The position numbers were made by a program, and so were the translations under genes. Below the pieces are notes generated by a model, which searched no databases, was not told the origin of the DNA, and worked only from the letters and a program-made list of their open reading frames with translations. A stretch of 64,000 bases of DNA from Sediminibacillus halophilus (GTDB lineage: Bacteria > Bacillota > Bacilli > Bacillales > Amphibacillaceae), in the NCBI RefSeq assembly GCF_900103695.1, contig NZ_FNHF01000001.1, positions 310,001-374,000 of the forward strand. Direction: 5' to 3'. Positions within the stretch are counted from its first letter, which is position 1; every line of letters starts with the position of its first letter. Below, one piece after another: positions 55,320 to 64,000 of the stretch.

Positions 55320-56036
55320 TTACCATGCACCGGTAACTTTAATGATTTCTCCTTGAATGTAACTAGAACGGGAGTCCAGTAAAAATGCAGCCGCATGGGC
55401 GACATCCTGCGGATTTCCGGCCCTGCTTGCTGGTATTTCCGATACGATTGATTGCCTGTCTTCTAACGAAAAATGTTCATTCATTCTGGTCTCGATAAAA
55501 CCAGGACTTATCCCGTTTACATTGATTCCGCTTGCTGCAAGTTCTTTACCGAGCGATTTCACAAAACTGTTCTGAGCGCCTTTTACAGAAGAATAAACGA
55601 CCTCACAACTTGCACCAATGTCTCCCCATATCGAAGAAACAACCACTATATGTCCGGCTCGTTTTTCAATCATGGAAGGTATCACATGTCTGCTGATCAT
55701 CCACAATGCCTTTACTTGCATGGTCAACATCACATCCATTAAGGCCTCTTCTGTATCCTGAAACAAGCCGATATGACTAGTTCCACTAGCAAAAACCAGG
55801 GCATCGACAGGTAAATCGAGCCTCTGCAAGAACATGGTGATCCCTTCATCCGTACGCAAATCACCATGAAGGACTGCTAATACCGACTCATCTGGTAAGG
55901 AAGAAGTAAGTTCATCCACTGCCTGTTTATTCCCGTTGTAATGCAAAATCACTTGATACCCCTCTTCAACCACCCTTAGAGCGATGGCCCTCCCGATGTC
56001 CCCACTGGCTCCAATAATGAGACAATTACCTTTCAT
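55320..56036 (-). CDS. ymfI: YmfI, short-chain dehydrogenase/reductase
   Basis: This 238-residue SDR has the nucleotide-binding start LIIGASGDIGRAIALRV, FASGTSHIG, catalytic Ser in VVVSSIWGDIGAS and YSSVKGAQN with Tyr and Lys five residues apart. The C-terminus SPGFIETRMN is typical. It resembles FabG but the substrate is unknown. Its frame overlaps nothing important; ATG 56036 lies just after the ymfH stop. Confidence 0.9.
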   Translation of the reverse strand: MKGNCLIIGASGDIGRAIALRVVEEGYQVILHYNGNKQAVDELTSSLPDESVLAVLHGDLRTDEGITMFLQRLDLPVDALVFASGTSHIGLFQDTEEALMDVMLTMQVKALWMISRHVIPSMIEKRAGHIVVVSSIWGDIGASCEVVYSSVKGAQNSFVKSLGKELAASGINVNGISPGFIETRMNEHFSLEDRQSIVSEIPASRAGNPQDVAHAAAFLLDSRSSYIQGEIIKVTGAW

Positions 56037-56055
56037 ATTCACCGATTCTTCCCTT

Positions 56056-57345
56056 TTAACCTTGTTCAGGAACGATTTGACAGACGGATATACGGTCTTC
56101 ATCGACCCAGTTCCCCATAAAGTCATTTGCTTCCTTGACTGTTAGTTCCTCAATTACTGGCAGTACTTTGAATAAATCGATTCCAAGCAAATGATAATGG
56201 ATAAACTGGTTCGAAATAAACTCCAAGGAATTCATGGCCCGAAGAAACTGGCCGATTTTCTTTCTTTTCATTGTGGTGAATTCTCTTTCCGTTAGTTTCT
56301 TCTCTTTTAAACCATGAAGCATCTGCTTCACTCTTTCAGCAAGTTCGTCTGGTTTTGTTGAGTTTCCTCCGATAACGGAAAATCCGAACGAACGCTCAAT
56401 ATTGGTTTCAAATTGGAAGCTATTATCAATTAAATCCGCTTCATATAATTCCTGATAGTATTCACCGCTTTTTGAAAAGTAATAATCAAGCAGCATTTCT
56501 GTCAGCAATTCTTCCTTTAAGAACGTTTCGTCTGAGCTTCGATCGGTTTGCTCTTTTATTCCAATCATACACTTGGCTACAGAGACAGGCATCTCGATGA
56601 CGTTTTTTTTCATCGCCACACGGTCTGGTTCCTCAGGAAATCGACGTTTTAGTTCCGAAACAGGCTCAAATTGTTTAGCGTCCTGATTCTCTTTGATCAA
56701 CCGCATCATTTTTTCCGGCTCGAAGTTTCCAGCAAGGAAAAAAGTCATGTTTGAAGGATGATAAAAAGTATTATAGCAAGTGTATAAATCATCCTTCGTG
56801 ATTTCATTGATTGATTTTACCGTACCGGCAATATCGACTTGAACCGGATGGTTTTCATAGAGACTCTGAATCGTGCCAAAGAATGAACGCCAATCCGGCT
56901 GGTCATTGTACATTTCAATTTCCTGCCCGATAATTCCCTTTTCCTTTTCAACCGACTGTTCAGAAAAATATGGATCCTGGACAAAATCAAGCAGGGTGGT
57001 GACATTCTCTTTAATATTGCTAGTAGCGGAAAACAAGTAAGCTGTCTTGGTAAAGGAAGTAAAGGCATTTGCAGATGCCCCTTGCTTAGTGAAATCCTGA
57101 AAAACATCTCGATCTTCTTTTTCAAACAACTTATGTTCGAGAAAATGCGCGATGCCATCCGGAACGGTAATAAAATCTTTTTCTCCCAGCGGAACAAACG
57201 TCTGATCGATAGAACCGTAATCGGTGGAGAAAATACCAAAAGTTTTGGCCATTTCAGGCTTAGGCAGGAGGAACACCTGCAAACCGTTGGCAAGCTTCTC
57301 CGAATATAGCGTTTCTTTTAATTGGTCATAGCTTATTTTATTCAT
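56056..57345 (-). CDS. ymfH: YmfH, zinc-dependent M16 peptidase
   Basis: This 429-residue protein has the inverted zinc motif HFLEH (GIAHFLEHKLFE) and the downstream Glu of family M16 (EKEKGIIGQEIEMYND). It pairs with YmfF, the catalytically empty partner upstream, as active/inactive subunits do in this family. The substrate is unknown; related pairs process peptides. Its start overlaps the ymfF stop. Confidence 0.93.
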   Translation of the reverse strand: MNKISYDQLKETLYSEKLANGLQVFLLPKPEMAKTFGIFSTDYGSIDQTFVPLGEKDFITVPDGIAHFLEHKLFEKEDRDVFQDFTKQGASANAFTSFTKTAYLFSATSNIKENVTTLLDFVQDPYFSEQSVEKEKGIIGQEIEMYNDQPDWRSFFGTIQSLYENHPVQVDIAGTVKSINEITKDDLYTCYNTFYHPSNMTFFLAGNFEPEKMMRLIKENQDAKQFEPVSELKRRFPEEPDRVAMKKNVIEMPVSVAKCMIGIKEQTDRSSDETFLKEELLTEMLLDYYFSKSGEYYQELYEADLIDNSFQFETNIERSFGFSVIGGNSTKPDELAERVKQMLHGLKEKKLTEREFTTMKRKKIGQFLRAMNSLEFISNQFIHYHLLGIDLFKVLPVIEELTVKEANDFMGNWVDEDRISVCQIVPEQG

Positions 57346-58630
57346 TGCGGCTTCCCCCTTTGCTAGTCAAGAAATAAACGGTATCCTGCTCGATTTTTTC
57401 GCCTACAAGCAATACATCTTCTCTTGTTACATGTTTTACCCTTTCAATCATTTGATCAGGAGAAACATCCGTTTCGGCTAGTACTTGATGGTAAAGAATT
57501 TCAATCAATCCTTGTGGATGATCCATCGTTTCCAGCAGTTGATTGACAACCAGATCTTTTGTATCTTTTAATTCTTCTTCAGTGAATTTTCCTTCTTTCA
57601 TCAATGCCATTTGTTCATTGATGATATCTCGAGCCTTCTGAAAATCTTTCGGAGCAATCCCACTGAATACGAGCAGCAATCCTTTGTGGCTTTCAATACG
57701 GGATGCGGCATAATAAGCAAGACTGTGTTTTTCACGTACATTCATGAACAGTTTGGAACTCGGAAAACCACCGAATAAGCCATTAAATACCTGTAAGGCA
57801 TAATATAACGGGTCACCAAACGTAATATTGGTCCGGTAGCCGAGATGAAGTTTTGCCTGCTGCACGTTTTGTTCTTCCACGACTGTGTTCACGTCTTCAA
57901 TCGTTTGTTCTACAATTGTCTTTTTAGACTCTGCAGAGCTTGCTCTTTGCTTAGGAGCAAATGCCGATTCAATCAAACCTTCAGCTTTCTCAACAGACAC
58001 ATCTCCCAGGACATACACATCCATTTGGTCTTCCGCCAGCATTTTTTGATAATAATGATACAAGGTTTCTTCATTGATATCTTCTAAATCCTCTGTATAG
58101 CCATGTACGTGCAGACGATATGCTTCATCCTTGCACATTTCATCGATCATTCGCATATTTGCATAGCTCATCTTGTCATCGATTATCGAGTCGATTTTCT
58201 GCTTTAACGTTTGCTTTTCACGATTTACAATCGAAGCATCAAAGCTATTACCATCAGATTTAGGATCGAATAAAATACTACTCAGCATTTCCACTGCACG
58301 TTCTAATATTTGTTCATCTGTAGACAAATATGCCTCATTGGCCGTTTCCAAACGTAACGTTATCACATGGTTTTCTCCCTTTTTAGAGCCATCTACACCA
58401 AGCACGGCACCATATAAGTCATCAAGCGCTGTACGAAGCTCCCGGGCACTCGGGTACTTGTTGGTTCCTTGCTGGAGAATGTAAGGAAGCAATGCCCTCT
58501 TGGTTATCGTATCCCTTTCCAGGCCAGCTTTGAGCTTTACGACAACATTGGTTGTTTTATATTTTTTACTAGGGATTACATGTAAACGGTAACCCTTCTT
58601 ATCCAATCGTTTTTCTTCAATGACGTCCAT
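57338..58630 (-). CDS. ymfF: YmfF, M16 peptidase-like subunit without zinc motif
   Basis: This 430-residue protein has the M16 fold sequence (VVKLKAGLERDTITKRALLP, YVLGDVSVEKAEGLIE, NGLFGGFPSSKLFMNVREK) but LLPYILQQGT stands where HXXEH should be, so it is inactive by sequence. The arginine/tyrosine region SLAYYAASR, which helps bind substrate, is kept. It probably forms a dimer with YmfH. The genes overlap by eight bases. Confidence 0.92.
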   Translation of the reverse strand: MDVIEEKRLDKKGYRLHVIPSKKYKTTNVVVKLKAGLERDTITKRALLPYILQQGTNKYPSARELRTALDDLYGAVLGVDGSKKGENHVITLRLETANEAYLSTDEQILERAVEMLSSILFDPKSDGNSFDASIVNREKQTLKQKIDSIIDDKMSYANMRMIDEMCKDEAYRLHVHGYTEDLEDINEETLYHYYQKMLAEDQMDVYVLGDVSVEKAEGLIESAFAPKQRASSAESKKTIVEQTIEDVNTVVEEQNVQQAKLHLGYRTNITFGDPLYYALQVFNGLFGGFPSSKLFMNVREKHSLAYYAASRIESHKGLLLVFSGIAPKDFQKARDIINEQMALMKEGKFTEEELKDTKDLVVNQLLETMDHPQGLIEILYHQVLAETDVSPDQMIERVKHVTREDVLLVGEKIEQDTVYFLTSKGGSRNE

Positions 58631-58729
58631 TCATTTTCCTCCCTTGGCGAAATATAGGTATAGCATTTGACTTTAACCTAAAACTATCCTCGTATGTATG
58701 GTTTCCCCTGTATAAGCTAGTTTAACGAA

Positions 58730-58762
58730 AAACAAACCCGGTAACAAATACCAGGTTTGTAA
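58730..58762 (-). terminator. Terminator after nupQ
   Basis: ACAAACCTGG pairs with CCGGGTTTGT (one G-U) around TATTTGTTA, followed by TTTTC on the minus strand. Confidence 0.82.
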
Positions 58763-58773
58763 AAAGTAAATTT

Positions 58774-59733
58774 TTATCTGCTTCCTTTTATATACGGTTC
58801 TCCATTTGCTTTTGGAGCTTCCGCCCTGCCGATAAATCCTGCGAGGGCCAGAATGGTCAACACATATGGAGCTATCAGCAAATAAATTTGCGGTACATCT
58901 TCTAATAATGGAATGCTGGAGCTAATAACACTTAAACTCTGGGCAAAACCGAAAAACAATGCTGCCCCCATTGCTCCAAGTGGATGCCATTTACCAAAAA
59001 TCACGGCAGCCAGAGACATAAACCCTTGCCCGACAATAGTCGATTGCGAAAAGTTCAAGGCAATCGTCAAAGCGAATACGGAACCGCCAAGTCCGCCCAT
59101 GGCTCCAGAAATCATGACAGCCACGTAACGCATTGCATAAACATTGATCCCGTTTGTGTCAGCGGCCATCGGATGCTCACCAACAGAACGCAATCGCAAG
59201 CCAAATGGCGTCTTATACAAAATATACCAGGCGATAATCGCTAATATAATGGCAAGGTAAGAGGTCAGGTACATGTTCTGGAAGAACAGTGTACCCAGAA
59301 CCGGAATGTCGCTCAGTACAGGGATATCCAAGGTATAGAAGGGCTGGGAAACCATATCTGTTTGTCCCTTGTCATACCATTGTTTGGTCAGGAAAACACC
59401 CAACCCCAGTGCCAGAAAGTTGATCGCTACGCCACTCACAACCTGATCAGCTCTGAACGTGACCGATGCAACTGCATGGATAAGCGAAAAAACTGCAGAA
59501 ACCACCATCGCAACCAATATGGAAATCCAGGGGGTGGCTGCCCCGAATACATCGGCGAAAGTAAGGTTGAACACTACTCCGACAAAAGCTCCCATTACCA
59601 TTAAACCTTCCAGACCGATATTAACGACACCAGAGCGCTCACTGAACACACCTCCGAGGGCTGTGAAAATCAGTGGAGCGGAGAAGAACATTGCTGGAGG
59701 AATGATTGATTGCAAAATATCCAGGATACCCAC
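58774..59733 (-). CDS. nupQ: Nucleoside ABC transporter permease NupQ-like
   Basis: This 319-residue membrane protein has about nine helices and family blocks FTALGGVFSERSGVVNIGLE, AVASVTFRADQVVSGVAIN, GLRLRSVGEHPMAADTNGIN and GMAALFGKWHPLGA-like FGKWHPLGAMGAALFFG. It is the second permease of a BMP-type nucleoside importer. It starts right after nupP, without a gap. Confidence 0.92.
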   Translation of the reverse strand: MGILDILQSIIPPAMFFSAPLIFTALGGVFSERSGVVNIGLEGLMVMGAFVGVVFNLTFADVFGAATPWISILVAMVVSAVFSLIHAVASVTFRADQVVSGVAINFLALGLGVFLTKQWYDKGQTDMVSQPFYTLDIPVLSDIPVLGTLFFQNMYLTSYLAIILAIIAWYILYKTPFGLRLRSVGEHPMAADTNGINVYAMRYVAVMISGAMGGLGGSVFALTIALNFSQSTIVGQGFMSLAAVIFGKWHPLGAMGAALFFGFAQSLSVISSSIPLLEDVPQIYLLIAPYVLTILALAGFIGRAEAPKANGEPYIKGSR

Positions 59734-60780
59734 TTATTTTCCCTCCTTCTTAAAACGAAGCAGCACCCAGCGAATGATATAGCTTGAGGCCACAAAAAAG
59801 ATTATCAGGGCTATCACGATTTCTACAAGTTCAGAAGGAACATCTGCTGCAGTCGGCATATTTAGCGCTCCGATTTTCAGAGTTCCGAACAATATTGCAG
59901 CGAGCACGACTCCAAAAGCGTTATTACCTCCAAGAAGCGCAACCGCGATCCCGTCGAAACCGAGATTTGTAAAAGCCGAGTGTGTTGGCATATAACCAAA
60001 AGTTCCGAGTCCTTCCATCGCTCCGCCAAGACCAGCAAAAGCTCCGGAAATCACCATGGCGAGGATGATATTTTTACCGACATTCATGCCAGCATATTGG
60101 GAAGCGTGCTGGTTGAAGCCGACAGATCGCAATTCAAAACCCGCACTTGTTTTTTCCAGTAAAAACCACATGATAACTGCTACAAACAAGGCAATTAGAA
60201 TTCCATAATGCAATCGGGAAAAGCTGGTCATTTCCATCAACCAATTCGATGCAAGCGAAGCGGATTCTTTGATAGGATCGGAAGAATCCTGATTTTCACT
60301 TAAAACAGACCGGATTAAAGCATTCGATACATGCAGTGCAATATAATTCATCATAATCGTGATGATGACTTCGTGAACACCGAGCTTAGCTTTCAATAAG
60401 CCCGGAATAAATCCCCAGATCGCTCCAGCTAAAGCAGAGGCCAAAAGCGCCAGCGGCAGATGGATAATCATCGGGGCATCGAAAGCAGCACCAACCCATA
60501 CTGCTGCAAGCCATCCTACGATGACTTGACCTTCTGCTCCAATATTGAACAGTCCACTGCGAAAAGCAAAAGCCACAGCTAACCCGGTAAATATGTAAGG
60601 GGTTACCTGGCGGATTGTCTCCCCGAAGTAATAAATGTCACCAAAGGATCCGTCCCATAAGGCTTGATAACCGCTCAGAGGGTTGTAACCGAATGCGGCC
60701 ATGATAATGGCTCCAGCTATCAAGCCCAATAGTACTGAAATAACAGGCACCAGAATATTGAACATACGGTTGGTAAACAT
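59734..60780 (-). CDS. nupP: Nucleoside ABC transporter permease NupP-like
   Basis: This 348-residue membrane protein has GLAVAFAFRSGLFNIGAEGQ, GVHEVIITIMMNYIALHVSN and GFELRSVGFNQHASQYAGMN, typical of the first permease in BMP-type nucleoside importers. The start overlaps the nupO stop by one base. With NupQ it forms the channel. Confidence 0.92.
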   Translation of the reverse strand: MFTNRMFNILVPVISVLLGLIAGAIIMAAFGYNPLSGYQALWDGSFGDIYYFGETIRQVTPYIFTGLAVAFAFRSGLFNIGAEGQVIVGWLAAVWVGAAFDAPMIIHLPLALLASALAGAIWGFIPGLLKAKLGVHEVIITIMMNYIALHVSNALIRSVLSENQDSSDPIKESASLASNWLMEMTSFSRLHYGILIALFVAVIMWFLLEKTSAGFELRSVGFNQHASQYAGMNVGKNIILAMVISGAFAGLGGAMEGLGTFGYMPTHSAFTNLGFDGIAVALLGGNNAFGVVLAAILFGTLKIGALNMPTAADVPSELVEIVIALIIFFVASSYIIRWVLLRFKKEGK

Positions 60781-62309
60781 TAATGCCCACCTTCCTTCAC
60801 TACCGAACTTCCAGCCATAAGCAATCCCAATTCCTGTTCATTTGTTTCGGATGGAGCAACATTTGCCACTATTTTGCCGTCAAACATCACAGCAATCCGA
60901 TCACTTACATTGAGAATCTCATCTAATTCAAAAGATAACAGCAATACCGCACGCCCTTTATCACGTTCCTCAATCAATTTTTTATGGATAAACTCAATTG
61001 CACCAACATCTAAACCACGTGTGGGCTGTGCAGCAATCAACAAATCAGGAGATCGGTCTACTTCACGACCAATGATTGCTTTTTGCTGGTTTCCGCCAGA
61101 CAAGGACCTCGCTTTGGTGTATTCACTTGGTGTTCTGACATCATATTCTTCTATTAATCTCTTAGCATGGGAATAGATGTTTTTATAAGAAAGCACGCTA
61201 TACTTTGCAAAAGGCTTTTTATAATAGGTTTGCAAAACCATATTTTCACCGATGGGAAAGTCCAATACCAAGCCGAATTTGTGCCGATCCTGGGGAATAT
61301 GCGACACTCCTGAATCGGTCACTTTTCTTGGTGGTAGATTGGTAATTGCTTTCCCGTTAAGATGAATAGAGCCTGATTCGACTTTTCGCAACCCGGTGAT
61401 TGCTTCAATCAATTCTGATTGTCCATTGCCATCAACCCCGGCAATTCCGACTATTTCACCGGCTCTGACTTCCAAGTCCAGTCCTTTCACCATCTCTACT
61501 TTCCGGCTGTCTTGAACGTGGAGATTTTTAACGGAAAGAATTTGGCCTTTCGGCGCAGCCTCCGTTTTTTCTGTCGTAAAGCTGATTTCTCTTCCGACCA
61601 TCAACGAAGCAAGCTCGTCAGGGCTTGTTTCGTTCACATTGACTGTACCGATGCCTTGTCCCTTCCGCACGACTGTACACCTGTCGCAAACTTCCATAAT
61701 CTCCTTTAATTTATGAGTAATCAAAATAATGGATTTCCCTTCCTTGATCAGGGACCTCATTATTTCGATTAACTCTTTGATTTCTTGAGGAGTAAGTACA
61801 GCTGTCGGTTCATCCAGAATTAAGACTTCTGCTCCCCGGTATAGAGTTTTCAGTATTTCCACTCGCTGTTGCATTCCGACGGAAATGTCCTTGATCTTTG
61901 CTCTAGGATCAACTTTCAAACCATAACGATTGGAAAGCTCCTCCACTTCCTGTTCAGCCTTTTTCAGGTCGATTTTCCCGCCTTTTTTCGGTTCACTGCC
62001 CAGTATGATATTTTGGGTTACGGTAAACGTATCGACTAGCATAAAATGTTGGTGAACCATCCCAATTCCTAAATTGTTGGCTACATTTGGATCCGTAATT
62101 TTCACAGACTTGCCATTAACCCGAATTTCTCCCTTTTCAGGTTGATACAAACCAAACAACACGTTCATCAACGTCGATTTTCCCGCACCATTTTCCCCGA
62201 GCAGGGCGTGGATTTCCCCTTCCTGTACCTGAAGGGTTATATTATCATTCGCAACGATCCCCGGAAATTCTTTGCGGATATTCAGCATTTCTACAACATA
62301 ATTCTCCAA
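60780..62309 (-). CDS. nupO: Nucleoside ABC transporter ATPase NupO-like
   Basis: This 509-residue protein has two ABC ATPase modules in tandem. The first has Walker A GENGAGKSTLMNVL, signature-like ISVGMQQRVEILK and LILDEPTAVLTP. The second has degenerate P-loop GVDGNGQSELIEA, RSLSGGNQQKAIIGRE and AAQPTRGLDVGA. This is the MglA/YufO type. The TTG at 62309 has GGGAG ten bases upstream; other starts lie further up. Confidence 0.92.
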   Translation of the reverse strand: MENYVVEMLNIRKEFPGIVANDNITLQVQEGEIHALLGENGAGKSTLMNVLFGLYQPEKGEIRVNGKSVKITDPNVANNLGIGMVHQHFMLVDTFTVTQNIILGSEPKKGGKIDLKKAEQEVEELSNRYGLKVDPRAKIKDISVGMQQRVEILKTLYRGAEVLILDEPTAVLTPQEIKELIEIMRSLIKEGKSIILITHKLKEIMEVCDRCTVVRKGQGIGTVNVNETSPDELASLMVGREISFTTEKTEAAPKGQILSVKNLHVQDSRKVEMVKGLDLEVRAGEIVGIAGVDGNGQSELIEAITGLRKVESGSIHLNGKAITNLPPRKVTDSGVSHIPQDRHKFGLVLDFPIGENMVLQTYYKKPFAKYSVLSYKNIYSHAKRLIEEYDVRTPSEYTKARSLSGGNQQKAIIGREVDRSPDLLIAAQPTRGLDVGAIEFIHKKLIEERDKGRAVLLLSFELDEILNVSDRIAVMFDGKIVANVAPSETNEQELGLLMAGSSVVKEGGH

Positions 62310-62375
62310 GTGTATTTCACTCCCTAACATGCGGTCGAGGTCAACCTTCTTTATAATATTCCGTTTTCAGAAGAA

Positions 62376-62403
62376 AAAGGCTAGATATTTCTAGCCTTTC
62401 TCT
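62376..62403 (-). terminator. Terminator between nupN and nupO
   Basis: AAAGGCTAGAA and TCTAGCCTTT form a hairpin followed by TTCTTCTG. As it lies within the operon it may reduce transcription of the membrane genes relative to the binding protein. Confidence 0.7.
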
Positions 62404-62422
62404 ATCCACATTCCTGCTTTTC

Positions 62423-63550
62423 TTATAAAGAATCAAGGTAAGCTTCTAAGTCTTCTTCTGTACTTGGTACTTCCATTTCACCATCAATGATTTTTTGTTT
62501 CCAATTGTCAATTTCCTCTAGCATTTCATCTGTCATTGCCTCTTCGTTCGTCTTAGCTACAGAGACACCCTCATCTTCTAAACCGAATTCCAGGACTTCT
62601 CCACCTGGAAACTCTCCGTTCATTGATTGTGCAGCGACTTCTTGTACAGCGATATCCACACGCTTGACCATAGAGGTAAGTGTGACATTCTCATCTCCGA
62701 TCGCACCTTCTTCGTATTGATCTCGGTCTACGCCGATCACCCATACGTTTTTGGATGGATCATTCTTCTTAATGTCCTTAGCCTGGGCAAACACTCCATT
62801 ACCGGTGGCACCGGAGGAATGATAAATGACGTCCACTCCACTGTTATACATATTAGAAGCGATCACTTTTCCTTTATCCGGAGCGCCGAACGACTCAGCA
62901 TATTGTACGTCGACTTCGATATCCGGGTTTACAGAAGCAACACCAGCCCGAAAGCCTGATTCAAATTTTTTGATCAATTCGCTGTTTTCACCACCGACAA
63001 AACCTACTTTGTCGGATTCAGTTTTCATTGCTGCTGCCACGCCAACAAGGAAAGAGCCTTGGTGTTCCTTAAAGGTAATATTTGCGATGTTATCTCCTTC
63101 CGCCACCGCATCAACCAAGGCAAAGTGTGTATCCGGGTTTTGTCCAGCTACCTTACTTAACGCATCTGTCAGTTTAAAACCAATACCGAATACTAAATCA
63201 TAATCTGCTCTCACTAAGCTGTTCAAGTTCGGCATAAAATCTGCATCACTTTCTGATTGCGCATAATCGAACCCTTCGCCTTCTTCCAGTCCGTTCTCCT
63301 CACCGAAAGCCTGAAGACCTTCCCATGCAGATTGGTTAAACGATTTGTCATCTACACCGCCGACATCGGTTACCATACCTACTTTAAAATCGGAGTCTTC
63401 TCCACCCTCCTGGTTCTCACCGGAATCGGAAGTTTCTCCTCCGCTTTCTTCCCCGCTGCCTTCATCATTAGAAGACCCACAAGCACTTAGAATAATACCT
63501 GCTGTAAATAGCAAAGCAATCAATAATAGCAAACGATTTGTTTTCAACAT
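62423..63550 (-). CDS. nupN: Nucleoside-binding lipoprotein NupN-like (BMP family)
   Basis: This 375-residue protein has a lipoprotein signal with LFTAGIILSAC, Cys23 or so being lipidated, then an acidic Ser/Gly linker and a BMP domain: VGMVTDVGGVDDKSFNQSAW, GFVGGENSELIKKFESGF, YHSSGATGNGVFAQAKD and GVDRDQYEEG. It catches nucleosides (guanosine in B. subtilis NupN) for import. ATG 63550 has GTGGGGG five bases upstream. Confidence 0.92.
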   Translation of the reverse strand: MLKTNRLLLLIALLFTAGIILSACGSSNDEGSGEESGGETSDSGENQEGGEDSDFKVGMVTDVGGVDDKSFNQSAWEGLQAFGEENGLEEGEGFDYAQSESDADFMPNLNSLVRADYDLVFGIGFKLTDALSKVAGQNPDTHFALVDAVAEGDNIANITFKEHQGSFLVGVAAAMKTESDKVGFVGGENSELIKKFESGFRAGVASVNPDIEVDVQYAESFGAPDKGKVIASNMYNSGVDVIYHSSGATGNGVFAQAKDIKKNDPSKNVWVIGVDRDQYEEGAIGDENVTLTSMVKRVDIAVQEVAAQSMNGEFPGGEVLEFGLEDEGVSVAKTNEEAMTDEMLEEIDNWKQKIIDGEMEVPSTEEDLEAYLDSL

Positions 63551-63644
63551 TTCTACCCCCACAATGTTAGTTTTTATCTGGTATTGCCTAAACTCACCTG
63601 CGAAACGGTGCCGGAACATCACCCCCCTTAAAATGTCCTCCTCT

Positions 63645-64000
63645 TCACATGCGCTTCCTGATTACATAAAAACTGAATACGTCTGCTCTGAAGTAATTAC
63701 AAGAATACAATACTGGTTCGTCACTATCTGTATAATGCATCTGTTTTAGTAGTAGCATTGGCTGATCAGGCTGGCACCCCAGAACAGGAGATATCAGCTC
63801 ATGATAGCCTACTGGTTCAATATGAGTGACTGTGTAGTTGACATGCTTACTTCCATAGTCCTCTAAAACCTGGAAAATGGAGGCTTGATTATGAATTTTT
63901 TCTATCGGGATCAAATGTTCTAAAATATTATCGATACAGTAAACGACGGGGTCACCGTCGGCAGTTCTGACTCGTTCTATCTTAGCCAAAGTATCGATCT
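63645..64000 (-). CDS. ymfC: GntR-family regulator, C-terminal UTRA domain (5' end outside window)
   Basis: The frame is open to the window edge on the minus strand and ends at 63645. The visible 117 residues read AKIERVRTADGDPVVYCIDN, VGYHELISPVLGCQPDQPML and PVLYSCNYFRADVFSFYVIR, typical of a UTRA ligand-binding domain of HutC-type GntR regulators. Position suggests YmfC and a possible role in controlling the nup operon just downstream. The DNA-binding part lies outside. Confidence 0.82.
   Translation of the reverse strand, partial: IDTLAKIERVRTADGDPVVYCIDNILEHLIPIEKIHNQASIFQVLEDYGSKHVNYTVTHIEPVGYHELISPVLGCQPDQPMLLLKQMHYTDSDEPVLYSCNYFRADVFSFYVIRKRM

Overview
The window is chromosomal DNA from a low-to-moderate G+C, endospore-forming Firmicute of the family Bacillaceae. 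Gene order closely follows the yne-ynb-yma-ymc-ymd-ymf part of the Bacillus subtilis chromosome, read in reverse. Spore genes (sspN, tlp, spoVK, spoVS, cotE, sirA), glnRA, citB, lexA-yneB and recA support this. A halotolerant genus such as Oceanobacillus, Virgibacillus or Lentibacillus would fit, but that is inference from general resemblance only. Nearly all core genes lie on the minus strand.

Layout. 1-4.1 kb: end of folE2, yidD, manganese catalase, an alpha/beta hydrolase, a TauE/SafE permease and HesB-like yneR. 4.2-13.3 kb: yneQ, yneP, a double-AAA+ ATPase, tlp, sspN, a small fbpB-like gene that is easily missed, yneN, aconitase citB and a PAS histidine kinase. 13.6-21.5 kb: yneK, the ccd cytochrome c maturation genes with an mrpB-like gene inserted among them, yneF, sirA, tkt, ynzC, yneB, a 30-residue membrane peptide under LexA boxes, and lexA. 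21.6-26.2 kb: accessory DNA with a secreted subtilase, a holin-like gene, a lipoprotein and several decayed genes. 26.2-34.5 kb: glnRA, ynbB, hflX, spoVK, hfq, miaA, a small stress membrane protein and dps. 34.8-47.2 kb: mutL, mutS, cotE, ricA, miaB, kbl, tdh, a dipeptidase, spoVS and ymdB. 47.3-64 kb: rny, recA, cinA, pgsA, rodZ, ymfK, ymfJ, ymfI, ymfH, ymfF, a nupNOPQ-type nucleoside ABC transporter and part of a GntR regulator.

How it fits together. Two SOS loci lie here: lexA/yneB with three LexA boxes, and recA with one. Mismatch repair (mutSL), RNA processing (rny, hfq, miaA, miaB, ricA) and late sporulation functions are also clustered.

The most striking features are these. (1) recA is split by a 369-nt insert whose exact removal restores an uninterrupted RecA; its features suggest a self-splicing group I-type intron. 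(2) A 30-residue transmembrane peptide occupies the place of the SOS division inhibitor yneA. (3) An fbpB-like gene has a leader hairpin that could hide its Shine-Dalgarno sequence. (4) A family of similar hairpins (core RCTTGYAGAAA) sits at the 3' side of several genes. (5) A lone mrpB-like gene lies inside the ccd cluster.
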